Assembly: GCF_965138505.1 (NCBI RefSeq)
Contig: NZ_CBCSCO010000004.1
Span: 62,001 to 126,000 of the forward strand
DNA: 64,000 bases
DNA from: Litorimonas haliclonae
Lineage (GTDB): Bacteria > Pseudomonadota > Alphaproteobacteria > Caulobacterales > Maricaulaceae
Direction: 5' to 3'
The position numbers and the translations under genes were made by a program. A model generated the notes under the pieces. It worked only from the letters and a program-made list of their open reading frames with translations. It ran no database searches and was not told the origin of the DNA. Shown here one piece after another: positions 41,684 to 50,584 of the stretch. Position 1 is the first letter of the stretch; every line of letters starts with the position of its first letter.

Positions 41684-43273
41684 CTACGCAGCGCTTTCGA
41701 ATTGGTTCATTGTATTGTGAACCCCGCCCGCTTTTAAGGCCCGGTCACCGCCGGTCATCTCTTTGAAGTCATCGCCGAGGTTGGAGCCGACTTCATGTTG
41801 ATGTTTCACGGCAGAGACATTGCGGCGAATTTCTTCGCGTTGGATCTCTTTGACATAAGCGAGCATTTTCTGCTCTCCGAAATATCCTTCGGACAGATCG
41901 TTCATCACCTTGGCTGTGCCGTGGAAGGTCGGCAGGGTGATCAGGTTGTGGAAAACACCGGCTTCACGGGCAATGTCCGTCTGGAAGCTTTGTAAGCGGC
42001 GGTCCGCTTCAAGCCCCAGTTCGTCTTCGTCATACGCCGCTGACATAAGCTGGTTATTATCAGGATATTCTCCAGCCGTGATTTTGCCTTCGGCAATCCA
42101 GTCTTCCCTGACTTGCTTGCGCAGATTCAGCGTCCAGTTGAAGGACGGGCTGTTATTATAGGTGAGCTTGGCGTGTGGCGCCTTCTCGCGAATACGGCGG
42201 ACCATATTCGCGATCTGGCCCACATTCGGTGTCGCGGTTTCGATCCAGAGGAGATCGGCGCCGCCGTCATTCAGGCTTGAAATACAGTCTTCGACCACGC
42301 GGTCTTCACCCGTGTCTTCCCGGAATTTGTAAAGACCATTGGGCAGGCGCACAGGCTTGACGAGCTTGCCGTCGAGCTGAATGGCCATCTCGCCGTCTTT
42401 CAACTGATGCAGATCAGACACAGGCTCGGTTTCAAGCCATTTCGTATACTCGGCGGCCTCGTCCCCGGCTTCGCGGCTGACGGGGATTTTCTGTGTCAGG
42501 CCAGCGCCAAGGGAATCGGTCCGCGCCACAATAACGCCGTCTTCAACGCCGAGTTCTTCAAACGCCATGCGAACGGCGCGGAGTTTTTCAACGAAATCCT
42601 CGCGCGGCACGGTGACTTTACCGTCCTGGTGCCCGCATTGCTTGGCGTCGGAGACTTGGTTTTCGATCTGGATGCAGCAGGCACCCGCCTTGACCATCTC
42701 TTTCGCCAAGAGGTAAGTGGCGTGAACATTCCCAAAGCCTGCATCGATATCGGCAATGATCGGACGAACATAGGTTTCGAACCCGTCGATTTTTGCCAGA
42801 ACGGCCTCGCGGTCGTCGGTTGTTTTCAGCTCGGCAAACAGATCGTTCAGATCCACTTCATCGGCTTGGCGGAGGCTCGTGTAGATTTCCTGAATCAGGT
42901 CAACCACGGCTGTTTTTTCATGCATGGACTGGTCCGGCAAATGACCGAAACGGTTACGCATCCCTGCAACCATCCAACCGGACAGATAGACATAGGCTTT
43001 ATCCAGTGTGCCCTTCTGGCGCTTAATGGCGCGCAGCATTTGCTGAGCGTGGAAACCGGACCAGCAACCCAGAGACTGGGTGAAGGCTGAGCTGTCATTG
43101 TCATATGCGGCCATATCGGCGCGCATGACTTTGGCCATGGCTTTGGCGATATCCAGATGGGTTTCAAACGTGTTCTGAGTTTTCAACTGGGCCAAATCCT
43201 CGATGGAAATGCCTCCCGGAACGCCGTTAGGGTAACGGGACTGCAAATTTGCAAGTGTTTGTGAGTAGGTCAT
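41684..43273 (-). CDS. aceA: Isocitrate lyase
   Basis: The 529-aa glyoxylate-shunt enzyme splits isocitrate to glyoxylate and succinate. It shows IADIDAGFGNVHATYLLAKEMVKAGA near residue 175, the active-site loop VSDAKQCGHQDGKVTVPRE (catalytic Cys), VIVARTDSLGAG and YNNSPSFNWT. At 529 aa it is of the longer bacterial type (E. coli-type about 430 aa), with an insertion after about residue 265. It follows aceB after two bases and ends at a probable terminator. Confidence 0.94.
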   Translation of the reverse strand: MTYSQTLANLQSRYPNGVPGGISIEDLAQLKTQNTFETHLDIAKAMAKVMRADMAAYDNDSSAFTQSLGCWSGFHAQQMLRAIKRQKGTLDKAYVYLSGWMVAGMRNRFGHLPDQSMHEKTAVVDLIQEIYTSLRQADEVDLNDLFAELKTTDDREAVLAKIDGFETYVRPIIADIDAGFGNVHATYLLAKEMVKAGACCIQIENQVSDAKQCGHQDGKVTVPREDFVEKLRAVRMAFEELGVEDGVIVARTDSLGAGLTQKIPVSREAGDEAAEYTKWLETEPVSDLHQLKDGEMAIQLDGKLVKPVRLPNGLYKFREDTGEDRVVEDCISSLNDGGADLLWIETATPNVGQIANMVRRIREKAPHAKLTYNNSPSFNWTLNLRKQVREDWIAEGKITAGEYPDNNQLMSAAYDEDELGLEADRRLQSFQTDIAREAGVFHNLITLPTFHGTAKVMNDLSEGYFGEQKMLAYVKEIQREEIRRNVSAVKHQHEVGSNLGDDFKEMTGGDRALKAGGVHNTMNQFESAA

Positions 43274-43275
43274 AT

Positions 43276-44910
43276 TTATTTCTCCAATATTTCGTAAGCT
43301 GGAATTGTAAGGAATTCAGGTAGATCGTCGCCGGACGCCGTCGCGTTGAATAGCTCCGCGGCTTCTGGGAAGCGGCCTTTGTCGAAATCGGTTTCGCCGA
43401 GTTCACTTTGCAAACCCGAAACTTCTTCGGCGAACAGCCGGTCATAGAGGCGCTTGCTCAAGGTTTCGCGAAAGCCGCCTTCCATCTCGACGCTGGCGCC
43501 GTGGTGGAGCCACTGCCAAATCTGAGCGCGAGAGATTTCAGCTGTCGCCGCATCTTCCATCAGGTTATGGATGGGCACTGCGCCTCGGCCGCAAAGCCAA
43601 GCCGCGATATAGCGGATGCCGACTTCGATATTCGTGCGGACGCCGGCTTCGGTGATTTTCCCGGTGTGGGGCGCAATCATGGCCTCATCAGTAACGCGGG
43701 CTGATTGGCGCTTCTTATGGATCTGATGCTTGCCGGGCATGATATCGTCAAAGATATCCATGGCGACAGGAACGAGATCCGGATGCGCGACCCAAGTGCC
43801 GTCATGACCGATGCTGGCTTCGTGCTTTTTATCTTTACGAACTTTCTCGAACGCCGCTTCATTGGCCTCCGGATTATTCTTAACCGGAATTTGCGCGGCC
43901 ATGCCGCCCATAGCGTGGGCACGGCGCTTATGACAGACTTCGACGAGGCGCGTGGCATAGGCGGACAAAAAGGCCCGATCCATGCCGACTTGCGCCCGGT
44001 CGGGCAGAACGAATTGCGAATGGTTTCGCAAGGTCTTGATGTAAGAGAAGATATAATCCCAACGTCCGCAATTCAGACCCGTGATATGGTTGCGCAGAAC
44101 ATAGAGGATCTCTTCCATCTGGAAGGCCGCCGGAAGCGTTTCGATCAAAACCGTCGCTTTGATGGTGCCGTTCGGAATGTCCAGAACCGCTTGCGAGAAA
44201 TTGAAAACATCATTCCAGAGGCGGGCCTCCTGATAGCTTTCCATTTTCGGCAGGTAGTAGAACGGACCTTTTTCCTGTTCGGCTAATAATTTGCCATTAT
44301 GGAAGAAGTGCAGACCGAAATCGCACAGGCTCGCGCTCATCGGTTTGCCGTCGACCGTGATATGCTTTTCTTCCAAATGCCAACCGCGCGGACGAACTAG
44401 CATGGTCGCGGTCTCTTCGCCGAGTGTGTAAGATTTCTTGTCGGTCTTCAGAGACAAGTTCCCACGGGCATAATCGCGCATGTTCATCTGGCCTGACATC
44501 ATATTGTCAAAGGTCGGCGAGCTCGCATCTTCAAAATCCGCCATGAACATCTTCGCGCCGGAGTTCAGAGCGTTGATCATCATTTTACGGTCTACAGGAC
44601 CTGTAATCTCAACACGGCGATCCTGAAGGGCAGGCGGGCAGGGCGCGACTTCCCAGGCAGAATTGCGCATATGCTTTGTCTCGAGCGGCTGCGTCGGCAT
44701 TTCGCCGTCGTCATAGCGTTCCTGTTGAAGCTGACGGTTTTGCAGAAGGATTTTACGCTGCGGGCCGAAACGACGTTCAAGATCCGCAAGAAACAATAAC
44801 GCATCCGGTGTGAGGATATCCGAATAGGTCTCGGCTGCGGCGGCGTTGACTTTGGCCAGAACCCGGTGGCGGGGAATGGGTTGGTCTGTATTTTTAGCAG
44901 GGGCGTTCAT
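43276..44910 (-). CDS. aceB: Malate synthase A
   Basis: The 544-aa enzyme condenses glyoxylate and acetyl-CoA to malate. It shows ALLFLADLERRFGPQRK, MFMADFEDASSPTFDNMMSGQ, RPRGWHLEEKH, ATVLIETLPAAFQMEEILY, GLNCGRWDYIFSYIKTLR and the late GRGAVPIHNLMEDAATAEISRAQIWQWL, all type A signatures. It is the first gene of the aceBA operon and is divergent from the ScfR/RamB-like regulator across 151 bp of repeat-rich sequence. Confidence 0.95.
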   Translation of the reverse strand: MNAPAKNTDQPIPRHRVLAKVNAAAAETYSDILTPDALLFLADLERRFGPQRKILLQNRQLQQERYDDGEMPTQPLETKHMRNSAWEVAPCPPALQDRRVEITGPVDRKMMINALNSGAKMFMADFEDASSPTFDNMMSGQMNMRDYARGNLSLKTDKKSYTLGEETATMLVRPRGWHLEEKHITVDGKPMSASLCDFGLHFFHNGKLLAEQEKGPFYYLPKMESYQEARLWNDVFNFSQAVLDIPNGTIKATVLIETLPAAFQMEEILYVLRNHITGLNCGRWDYIFSYIKTLRNHSQFVLPDRAQVGMDRAFLSAYATRLVEVCHKRRAHAMGGMAAQIPVKNNPEANEAAFEKVRKDKKHEASIGHDGTWVAHPDLVPVAMDIFDDIMPGKHQIHKKRQSARVTDEAMIAPHTGKITEAGVRTNIEVGIRYIAAWLCGRGAVPIHNLMEDAATAEISRAQIWQWLHHGASVEMEGGFRETLSKRLYDRLFAEEVSGLQSELGETDFDKGRFPEAAELFNATASGDDLPEFLTIPAYEILEK

Positions 44911-45061
44911 CTGACGATCTCCTTTGTATGAGTTATTGACCTTACGATATTTACAAAATGTCCTGCGAGTCTATAAGTGTTTGTAAATTAGAGGTATTTT
45001 TGTAATAACTGTAAATACACAGATGTAATATCTGTAAAAGTTGTAAAAATAAGGCGGCGTC
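44911..45061. promoter_or_regulatory. aceB/regulator divergent operator region with TGTAA repeats
   Basis: The AT-rich gap carries TTTACAAA at 44950 and TTTGTAAA at 44980. TGTAA direct repeats begin at 44982, 45001, 45010, 45024, 45033 and 45042. The repeated TTTGTAAA/TGTAA unit resembles the short A/T-G-C-A/T sites of RamB/ScfR-type regulators and is the likely binding zone of the divergent regulator, controlling both aceBA and itself. Confidence 0.65.
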
Positions 45062-46495
45062 ATGGCGGTTGCAAAAGACGAGAAATTAATGGTTGGTCCG
45101 AGGCTTCGCCGCTTCCGGCAAACGCTGGGCCTTACGCAAACGCGCATGGCGGAAGACCTTGGCATATCAACGTCTTACTTGAATTTGATGGAACGAAACC
45201 AACGCGCGCTTTCGGCTAAAGTCCTCTTGAAAATGGCGGAGATCTACGATTTTGATATTGCCGGATTTACGGGGGCGGGGGACGCACATCTGGTCGCCGA
45301 AATTTACGAAACGATGCGTGATCCTCTGTTTAAAGGGGACAGCATTTCTAAAAATGAAGCAGAAGACTTGGTCAATGTGAGCCCGTCTGCCGCCAAAGCC
45401 TTTTTAAAACTCTATGGAAAACACCGGGATTCGACTCGCCGCGCCGCCAATCTAAGTATGGATCGGGATAAGGTTGAGTTGCTCGAGCAATCGGGCGAAG
45501 CCGTCGAAGCGGTGCGCCGTTTCATCCATGAGCAGCGAAATTACTTTCCCCGACTTGATGAAGCGGCGGAAGAGTTGTCGCAAGAACTGGGTTTGACCAA
45601 ACGCGAACCTCACGCGGCTTTGACAGACAGGCTCAAAGAAAAACATGACCTCTCAGTCCGCATTGTGCCCGTGGATATTATGCCGAAGATGCTGCGCTAT
45701 TTTGATCGCCACTCAAAGCGTATAAACCTCTCTGAACTTCTCCGGCAATCGGGCCGGCGCTTTCAGCTCGCCTTTCAAATCGGCATGCTGGAGCAAAGAG
45801 AGCTCATCGACGAGATGGTGAAAACCGCTTCTCTAGGTGGGAGAGAGGCTGAAGGGCTGATGCGCACCTCATTGGCGAATTACTTCGCGGCGGCGACGAT
45901 TATGCCGTATTCGCGGTTTTTAAAAGAAGCCGAAAATACGAGATATGATGTGGATCTGCTTTCTCATCGTTTCGGGACGAGTTTTGAGCAGACCGCGCAT
46001 CGCCTGACCACCCTGCAAAAGCCAGATGCACGCGGCATCCCGTTTTTCTTTGTCCGAATTGATGTGGCGGGGAATGTGTCCAAGCGATTTTCCGCCGGGC
46101 GGTTTCATTTCAGCCAGTTCGGCGGGGCGTGTCCGCTCTGGAATATTCATGAATGTTTTCAGACGCCCGGTAAAACGCTGACACAAATGATACAGCTTCC
46201 GGATGAGACAACTTATTTCTCTGTCGCAAAAATGGTCAGCCGATCAGACGGCAGTTTTGATGAACCGGCGCAGAAGCTTGCCATCGGTTTAGGGTGCGAT
46301 ATCGCCTATGCGCCCAGACTTGTTTACGCGCAGAAATATAATCTGGAAACGCCCAAGCCGACGCCGATTGGAATTAATTGCTATTTGTGTGAACGGCCGC
46401 ATTGCCGCCAACGTGCCCATGCCCCGCTCAATAAAACGCTCAATTTTGACGAGCGCGCCAGAGGCATGTCGCTCTTTAGCTTTAGTGAGGATTAA
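45062..46495 (+). CDS. ScfR/RamB-type short-chain fatty acyl regulator (XRE family)
   Basis: The 477-aa protein has an N-terminal XRE helix-turn-helix (RLRRFRQTLGLTQTRMAEDLGISTSYLNLMERNQRALSAKV, about residues 15-55). A middle ImmA/IrrE-like region follows (RINLSELLRQSGRRFQLAFQIG, then EGLMRTSLANYFAAATIMPY) without a clear HExxH. A C-terminal domain ends with the Cys-rich CYLCERPHCRQRAH. Relatives control glyoxylate shunt, propionate or acetate genes in response to acyl-CoA. It is divergent from aceBA, its probable target. GGCGG precedes the ATG. Confidence 0.9.
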   Translation: MAVAKDEKLMVGPRLRRFRQTLGLTQTRMAEDLGISTSYLNLMERNQRALSAKVLLKMAEIYDFDIAGFTGAGDAHLVAEIYETMRDPLFKGDSISKNEAEDLVNVSPSAAKAFLKLYGKHRDSTRRAANLSMDRDKVELLEQSGEAVEAVRRFIHEQRNYFPRLDEAAEELSQELGLTKREPHAALTDRLKEKHDLSVRIVPVDIMPKMLRYFDRHSKRINLSELLRQSGRRFQLAFQIGMLEQRELIDEMVKTASLGGREAEGLMRTSLANYFAAATIMPYSRFLKEAENTRYDVDLLSHRFGTSFEQTAHRLTTLQKPDARGIPFFFVRIDVAGNVSKRFSAGRFHFSQFGGACPLWNIHECFQTPGKTLTQMIQLPDETTYFSVAKMVSRSDGSFDEPAQKLAIGLGCDIAYAPRLVYAQKYNLETPKPTPIGINCYLCERPHCRQRAHAPLNKTLNFDERARGMSLFSFSED

Positions 46496-46791
46496 CCCTT
46501 TTGGTCCGGACCGCCAATAACCCAATTATAGGGTTGGACCGTTACGCTCGCCGTTAATCCGGCCTTACGGTATGGATCCTTCGCGAGCCAATCTTCGACA
46601 GTTTCTTTTTCTTCTGCCTCGACAATCAAAAGACTGCCACGCATTTCGCCGTCTTCATCTAGCCATGGCCCGGCAATATGTAATGTGACCTCTGGGTCAG
46701 AGCGGAGCCATTTAATATGAGCATCTCGGTTATCCTGCCGGAGCGGGACGCTATTGGGGCGGTCAGCGGTATAGACAAGAAAATAGGTCAT
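46492..46791 (-). CDS. YciI family protein
   Basis: This 99-aa dimeric alpha+beta-barrel protein begins MTYFLVYTADRPNSVPLRQDNRDAHIKWLRSD, with the conserved His-Asp-type pocket. It continues with GSLLIVEAEEKETVEDWLAKDPYRKAGL, the YciI signature. The biochemical function is mostly unknown. The ATG overlaps the gpsA stop by 4 bp, and its 3' end overlaps the regulator stop by a few bases. The tsaD-gpsA-yciI order is frequent in alphaproteobacteria. Confidence 0.92.
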   Translation of the reverse strand: MTYFLVYTADRPNSVPLRQDNRDAHIKWLRSDPEVTLHIAGPWLDEDGEMRGSLLIVEAEEKETVEDWLAKDPYRKAGLTASVTVQPYNWVIGGPDQKG

Positions 46792-47792
46792 AGAACTTCC
46801 GTTTTGTGAACGCGGGACAGCAGAGTGATGAGCGCGTTTTGAATATCCATATCGCCCGAGAGAATATCGGCAACGACAGCGCTAATCGGCATATCGACAT
46901 TGAGCTTAGTCGCCATTTCTTTCAAGGCAGGCGCTGAGGCGACGCCTTCGGTCACGCTGTTGCGGGCGCCCAGAATGTCATCGAGCGACTCGCCCCGTCC
47001 CAGGGCCAGGCCGCAGGACATGTTTCGCGATTGCTCCGACGAACAGGTCAGGACCAAATCGCCGAGTCCGCAAAGGCCCGTAAGCGTTTCAGGTTCGCAT
47101 CCCAGAGCGACGCCTAAGCGCCGCATCTCCGCGAAGCCCCGCGCGATAATGGCGGCGTGGGCCGAGCGGCCCAGTTCCATGCCGAGCACCATGCCGCAGG
47201 CGATGGCGAGGACGTTCTTGACGGCGCCGCCAATTTCTGCGCCGAGCACATCCGTAGAAAGGTAGGGGCGGAATGTTGGGGCAGCGACGGATTCAATTAA
47301 GGCTTCGCCAATCTTTTTGTCCTCACAAGCTAAGGTGACGGCGGTTGGCAAGCCTTTGGCCACATCAATCGCAAAGCTCGGGCCTGAGAGGACCGCGGGA
47401 ACGACATTCGGCAAGGTTTCCCGCAAAACATCGGACATAAATTCACGCGTGCTAATTTCGATGCCCTTGGAGCAGAGAACAACGGGCTTGCCGGAGAGGG
47501 CGTCAATTCCCTTTAGCTCGTCTAAAGTGCGTCTTGTGTGCTGGGCCGGAACAACCGAGAGCAAAGCATCACAATCGGTCAAAGACTTTAGGTCTTGGGT
47601 TGCCTTGATTTTGGGGGAAAGCCGGGCATCCGGCAAATACAGTTTATTGACATTTTCGTCATTGATTGAGTCGACGCATTCTTTTTCGAAAGCCCAAAGC
47701 GTGACGTCGCGTCCGCCCGTGGCGAGGCTCTGCGCGAGCGCCGTCCCCCAGGCCCCGGCGCCGATAACGCCGAAATTCTGATATTCCGTCAT
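46788..47792 (-). CDS. gpsA: Glycerol-3-phosphate dehydrogenase [NAD(P)+]
   Basis: This 334-aa enzyme makes sn-glycerol-3-phosphate for phospholipid synthesis from dihydroxyacetone phosphate. The cofactor motif is FGVIGAGAWGTALAQSLA. It also has LCSKGIE, VLSGPSFAIDVAKGLPTAV, the active-site Lys in GAEIGGAVKNVLAIACG, LTGLCGLGDLVLTCSSEQSRN and a C-terminal PISAVV. It overlaps tsaD and the YciI gene by 4 bp each. Confidence 0.95.
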   Translation of the reverse strand: MTEYQNFGVIGAGAWGTALAQSLATGGRDVTLWAFEKECVDSINDENVNKLYLPDARLSPKIKATQDLKSLTDCDALLSVVPAQHTRRTLDELKGIDALSGKPVVLCSKGIEISTREFMSDVLRETLPNVVPAVLSGPSFAIDVAKGLPTAVTLACEDKKIGEALIESVAAPTFRPYLSTDVLGAEIGGAVKNVLAIACGMVLGMELGRSAHAAIIARGFAEMRRLGVALGCEPETLTGLCGLGDLVLTCSSEQSRNMSCGLALGRGESLDDILGARNSVTEGVASAPALKEMATKLNVDMPISAVVADILSGDMDIQNALITLLSRVHKTEVL

Positions 47793-48916
47793 GATTTAGG
47801 GCCTTTCTTACCATATCCGCTGGCAGGATTTGCTTTCGCGGCCGCATTGTCGAGAGGCCAGCGCGGGCGCGCTTTCACGCCAAGCTCGTCTGTCTGACCG
47901 GCGGCGAGTTTGGCCGCGCCTGCCAAAGCAATCATTGCGGCATTATCCGTGCAGAATTTCAGGGGCGGGGCGAAAAAGCTCATACCATTAGAAATCGCCA
48001 GCTGGGTTAATCGTTCCCGTAACGCTTTATTGGCGGCGACGCCTCCGGCGACGACAAAGCGTTTCGCGTCCTCACCGTGCATGTCTTTGAACATGGCCAT
48101 GGCTTTGCCCGTGCGCTCGGCCAGAACGTCAGAGACAGCCCGTTGGAAACTGGCGGAAATATCAGCTTTGGCTTTATCCGTTTGCTCGCTTGCCTCCCAA
48201 GCGCGGGCGACGGCTGTTTTAAGCCCTGCAAAAGAGAAATCGGCATGGTCGCGGCCCTTAAACGGGCGTGGGAGTTTGACAGATTTCGGATCGCCTTTCG
48301 CGGCCCATTTTTCCACATTCGGCCCGCCAGGAAAACCGAGCCCCATCACCTTGGCGGATTTGTCGAAAGCTTCGCCCGCCGCGTCGTCCACCGTGCTGCC
48401 GAGGCGAGTATAATCGCCAAGTCCGTTGACCGAGAGGAGCTGCGTATGGCCGCCTGAGACGAGCAAGAGAAGGTAGGGGAAGGGGCAGGGCTCCGCCAAA
48501 CGGGGCGAGAGGGCGTGACCTTCCAAATGGTTCACCGCCAAGAGGGGCTTATCAAGCGCAAGGGCGAGACCCTTGGCCGCGAGTAAGCCCGAAATCACGC
48601 CGCCAATCAGGCCGGGCCCTGAGGTAGCGGCGACGCCGGAGAGTGACTCGTAACTCATTCCCGAAACGTCCATGGCCTGTTCAACGATGCCGTCGATTTT
48701 CTGCATATGCGCTCTGGCGGCGATTTCGGGCACCACGCCGCCAAAGGGCGCGTGGGCTTCGTCCTGGCTGGCGATGATAGAGCTGAGGATTTCGACATCG
48801 TCTTCGCCGCGATAGCGCAGGACCGACGCCGCCGTTTCGTCACAGCTCGATTCAATACCCAAAACGAGGAGGTCTTGGCCGCTGGGAAGCGTTTCATCTG
48901 AAAAATTAGTGGTCAC
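47789..48916 (-). CDS. tsaD: tRNA threonylcarbamoyladenosine modification protein TsaD
   Basis: This 375-aa ASKHA-fold protein transfers the threonylcarbamoyl group in t6A37 tRNA modification. It begins with LVLGIESSCDETAASVL, then the metal-binding HAPFGGVVPEIAARAHMQKID, GPGLIGGVISGLLAAKGLALA, VNHLEGHALSPRL and LLLVSGGHTQLL, and later VAGGVAANKALRERL and CTDNAAMIALAG. The start is GTG 48916; no in-frame ATG precedes the conserved core. It is divergent from hemC with only 29 bp between the starts. Confidence 0.94.
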   Translation of the reverse strand: MTTNFSDETLPSGQDLLVLGIESSCDETAASVLRYRGEDDVEILSSIIASQDEAHAPFGGVVPEIAARAHMQKIDGIVEQAMDVSGMSYESLSGVAATSGPGLIGGVISGLLAAKGLALALDKPLLAVNHLEGHALSPRLAEPCPFPYLLLLVSGGHTQLLSVNGLGDYTRLGSTVDDAAGEAFDKSAKVMGLGFPGGPNVEKWAAKGDPKSVKLPRPFKGRDHADFSFAGLKTAVARAWEASEQTDKAKADISASFQRAVSDVLAERTGKAMAMFKDMHGEDAKRFVVAGGVAANKALRERLTQLAISNGMSFFAPPLKFCTDNAAMIALAGAAKLAAGQTDELGVKARPRWPLDNAAAKANPASGYGKKGPKS

Positions 48917-48945
48917 ACACGCTGGATAAGGTTAGTCGTGCCTGG

Positions 48946-49875
48946 ATGCAACATGGACTAACAATTGGAACGCGGGGATCTCCGCTGGCGCTGTATCAAG
49001 CGCATTTGGTTCAGCGCCTTTTGGCGGAGACGTCGGGACGACCGGCGCAGGACTTTCCGGTGCGGATTCTTAAAACCTCCGGCGATCGCCTGAAGGGTCA
49101 TTTGCGCGATTTCGGCGGCAAAGGTCTATTCACCAAGGAATTGGAAGAGGCGCTGATGTCTGGGGACATCGACATCGCGGTTCATTCCATGAAAGACGTG
49201 CCGACAGTGGGACAGGAAAGTTTGGAAATTTCCGCCATCCTCCCGCGCGAAGACCCCCGCGATGCCTTTATTTCTAAAAAATATGCCAAGCTCGACGATT
49301 TGCCAGAGGGCGCTTTGGTTGGGTCGGCTTCTATCCGCCGCCGCGCGCAGCTCTCGGCCATGCGCCCGGATATTCAATATTGTCTCTTGCGAGGCAATGT
49401 GGGGACGCGTCTGCAGAAGCTCTCGGATGAAGTGTGTGACGCGACATTCCTGGCGTGTGCAGGTCTGAAACGACTGGAACAAGAAGATGCCATTACCGAG
49501 GCCATTTCCACTGAACGCATGCTCCCCGCTCCGGCGCAGGGCGCGATCGGTATTGAGATCCGTAAATCGGATGAAGCCGCCAAAGGGCTGATAAGACCGC
49601 TTAATTGCAAAGCGTCTGAGCTATGTATCACGGCCGAGCGGGCTTTCCTCCGCGCGCTGGACGGCTCTTGCCGGACCCCCATTGCTGCGCTCGCGGTCTG
49701 GGACGGAAAACTCATGAATTTCAAAGGTGAAGTTGTCGCCAAAGACGGCTCCGCCCGATTTGGCAATGAGGATACCGCCGCCGTGTCCAATTCCATAGAA
49801 GCTTATGATCTTGGCTACGGCTTAGGGCAAACCGTGCGTAAGGCTGCGGGTCAGCACATAGACTGGGATGAATAG
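48946..49875 (+). CDS. hemC: Hydroxymethylbilane synthase (porphobilinogen deaminase)
   Basis: This 309-aa enzyme polymerises four porphobilinogens into hydroxymethylbilane. It begins LTIGTRGSPLALYQAHLV and has the substrate Arg/Lys/Asp cluster GGKGLFTKELEEALMSGDIDIAVHSMKDVP, IRRRAQL and LLRGNVGTRLQKL. The dipyrromethane-cofactor Cys is in RALDGSCRTPIAAL. It overlaps hemD by 8 bp. The weak ribosome site and very short divergent gap with tsaD suggest overlapping promoters. Confidence 0.95.
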   Translation: MQHGLTIGTRGSPLALYQAHLVQRLLAETSGRPAQDFPVRILKTSGDRLKGHLRDFGGKGLFTKELEEALMSGDIDIAVHSMKDVPTVGQESLEISAILPREDPRDAFISKKYAKLDDLPEGALVGSASIRRRAQLSAMRPDIQYCLLRGNVGTRLQKLSDEVCDATFLACAGLKRLEQEDAITEAISTERMLPAPAQGAIGIEIRKSDEAAKGLIRPLNCKASELCITAERAFLRALDGSCRTPIAALAVWDGKLMNFKGEVVAKDGSARFGNEDTAAVSNSIEAYDLGYGLGQTVRKAAGQHIDWDE

Positions 49876-50584
49876 CGGCCCCAAAATATGGATCACGCAA
49901 AGCCTACCGCGCGCGAGGGACACGGCGAAAGACTATGCTGATTTAGGGTTAGAGCCGATTATCTCCCCGGTTTTGCAGATTTCCTCCGTCACGCCTACGC
50001 CTGCGCCCCCCAACAAAAGCGATTTATTGATTTTCACCTCGCGAAATGGCGTCCGCGCCTTTGCGGATATCTGTAGCGAGCGCGCAAATTCGGTTATCTG
50101 CGTCGGCGCCGCCACGGCGGAGCTGGCAAGGTCGGTCGGCTTTGTCCATGTGAAGTCAGCAGAAGGCGACGCTCAAGACGTAGTGAAATTAGTCCTGAAA
50201 ACAGTGCCTCGCTCTCAAACCCTTCGGCATTGCTGCGGTAAGCATGTGCAAGGCGGCATTGCCGAGCAGCTTTCTGAGGCGGGCTATAAAATTGAGCGGG
50301 TTATATATTATGAAGCGTATCCGGTGGGAAAAGCGGACGTTAATATAGAACGCGTGGATTATGTCGCTCTGTACTCCCCTCGCGGGGCGTCGGCCTTTAT
50401 TGATTTGCTAAAGACAAAATGCGCGGCGCACCTAACCACTCTTTCCATTAGTGCGGCTACCGACTCGGTATTGGAACCGTTGGGTTTGGCCAACCGTTTA
50501 ATTGCAGAAACACCGGATCAGACCGCTATAATCAAGACGTTACGATCCCATTTTCAGACGATACGAAAAGAGGCGCAAAGATGA
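49868..50584 (+). CDS. hemD: Uroporphyrinogen-III synthase
   Basis: The 238-aa protein is poorly conserved, as is usual for HemD, but shows IWITQSLPRARDTAKDYADLGLEPIISPVLQI, LIFTSRNGVRAFADI, ICVGAATAELARSVGF, YYEAYPVG and YVALYSPRGASAFIDLL in the expected order for the two-domain fold. It closes hydroxymethylbilane with inversion of ring D. Its start lies within the last codons of hemC and its stop overlaps the next gene by 4 bp. Confidence 0.9.
   Translation: MNSGPKIWITQSLPRARDTAKDYADLGLEPIISPVLQISSVTPTPAPPNKSDLLIFTSRNGVRAFADICSERANSVICVGAATAELARSVGFVHVKSAEGDAQDVVKLVLKTVPRSQTLRHCCGKHVQGGIAEQLSEAGYKIERVIYYEAYPVGKADVNIERVDYVALYSPRGASAFIDLLKTKCAAHLTTLSISAATDSVLEPLGLANRLIAETPDQTAIIKTLRSHFQTIRKEAQR

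Noticed and set aside
42407..43090. 227-codon open frame on the plus strand
   Set aside because: It is antisense to isocitrate lyase, with no independent start signal or motif.
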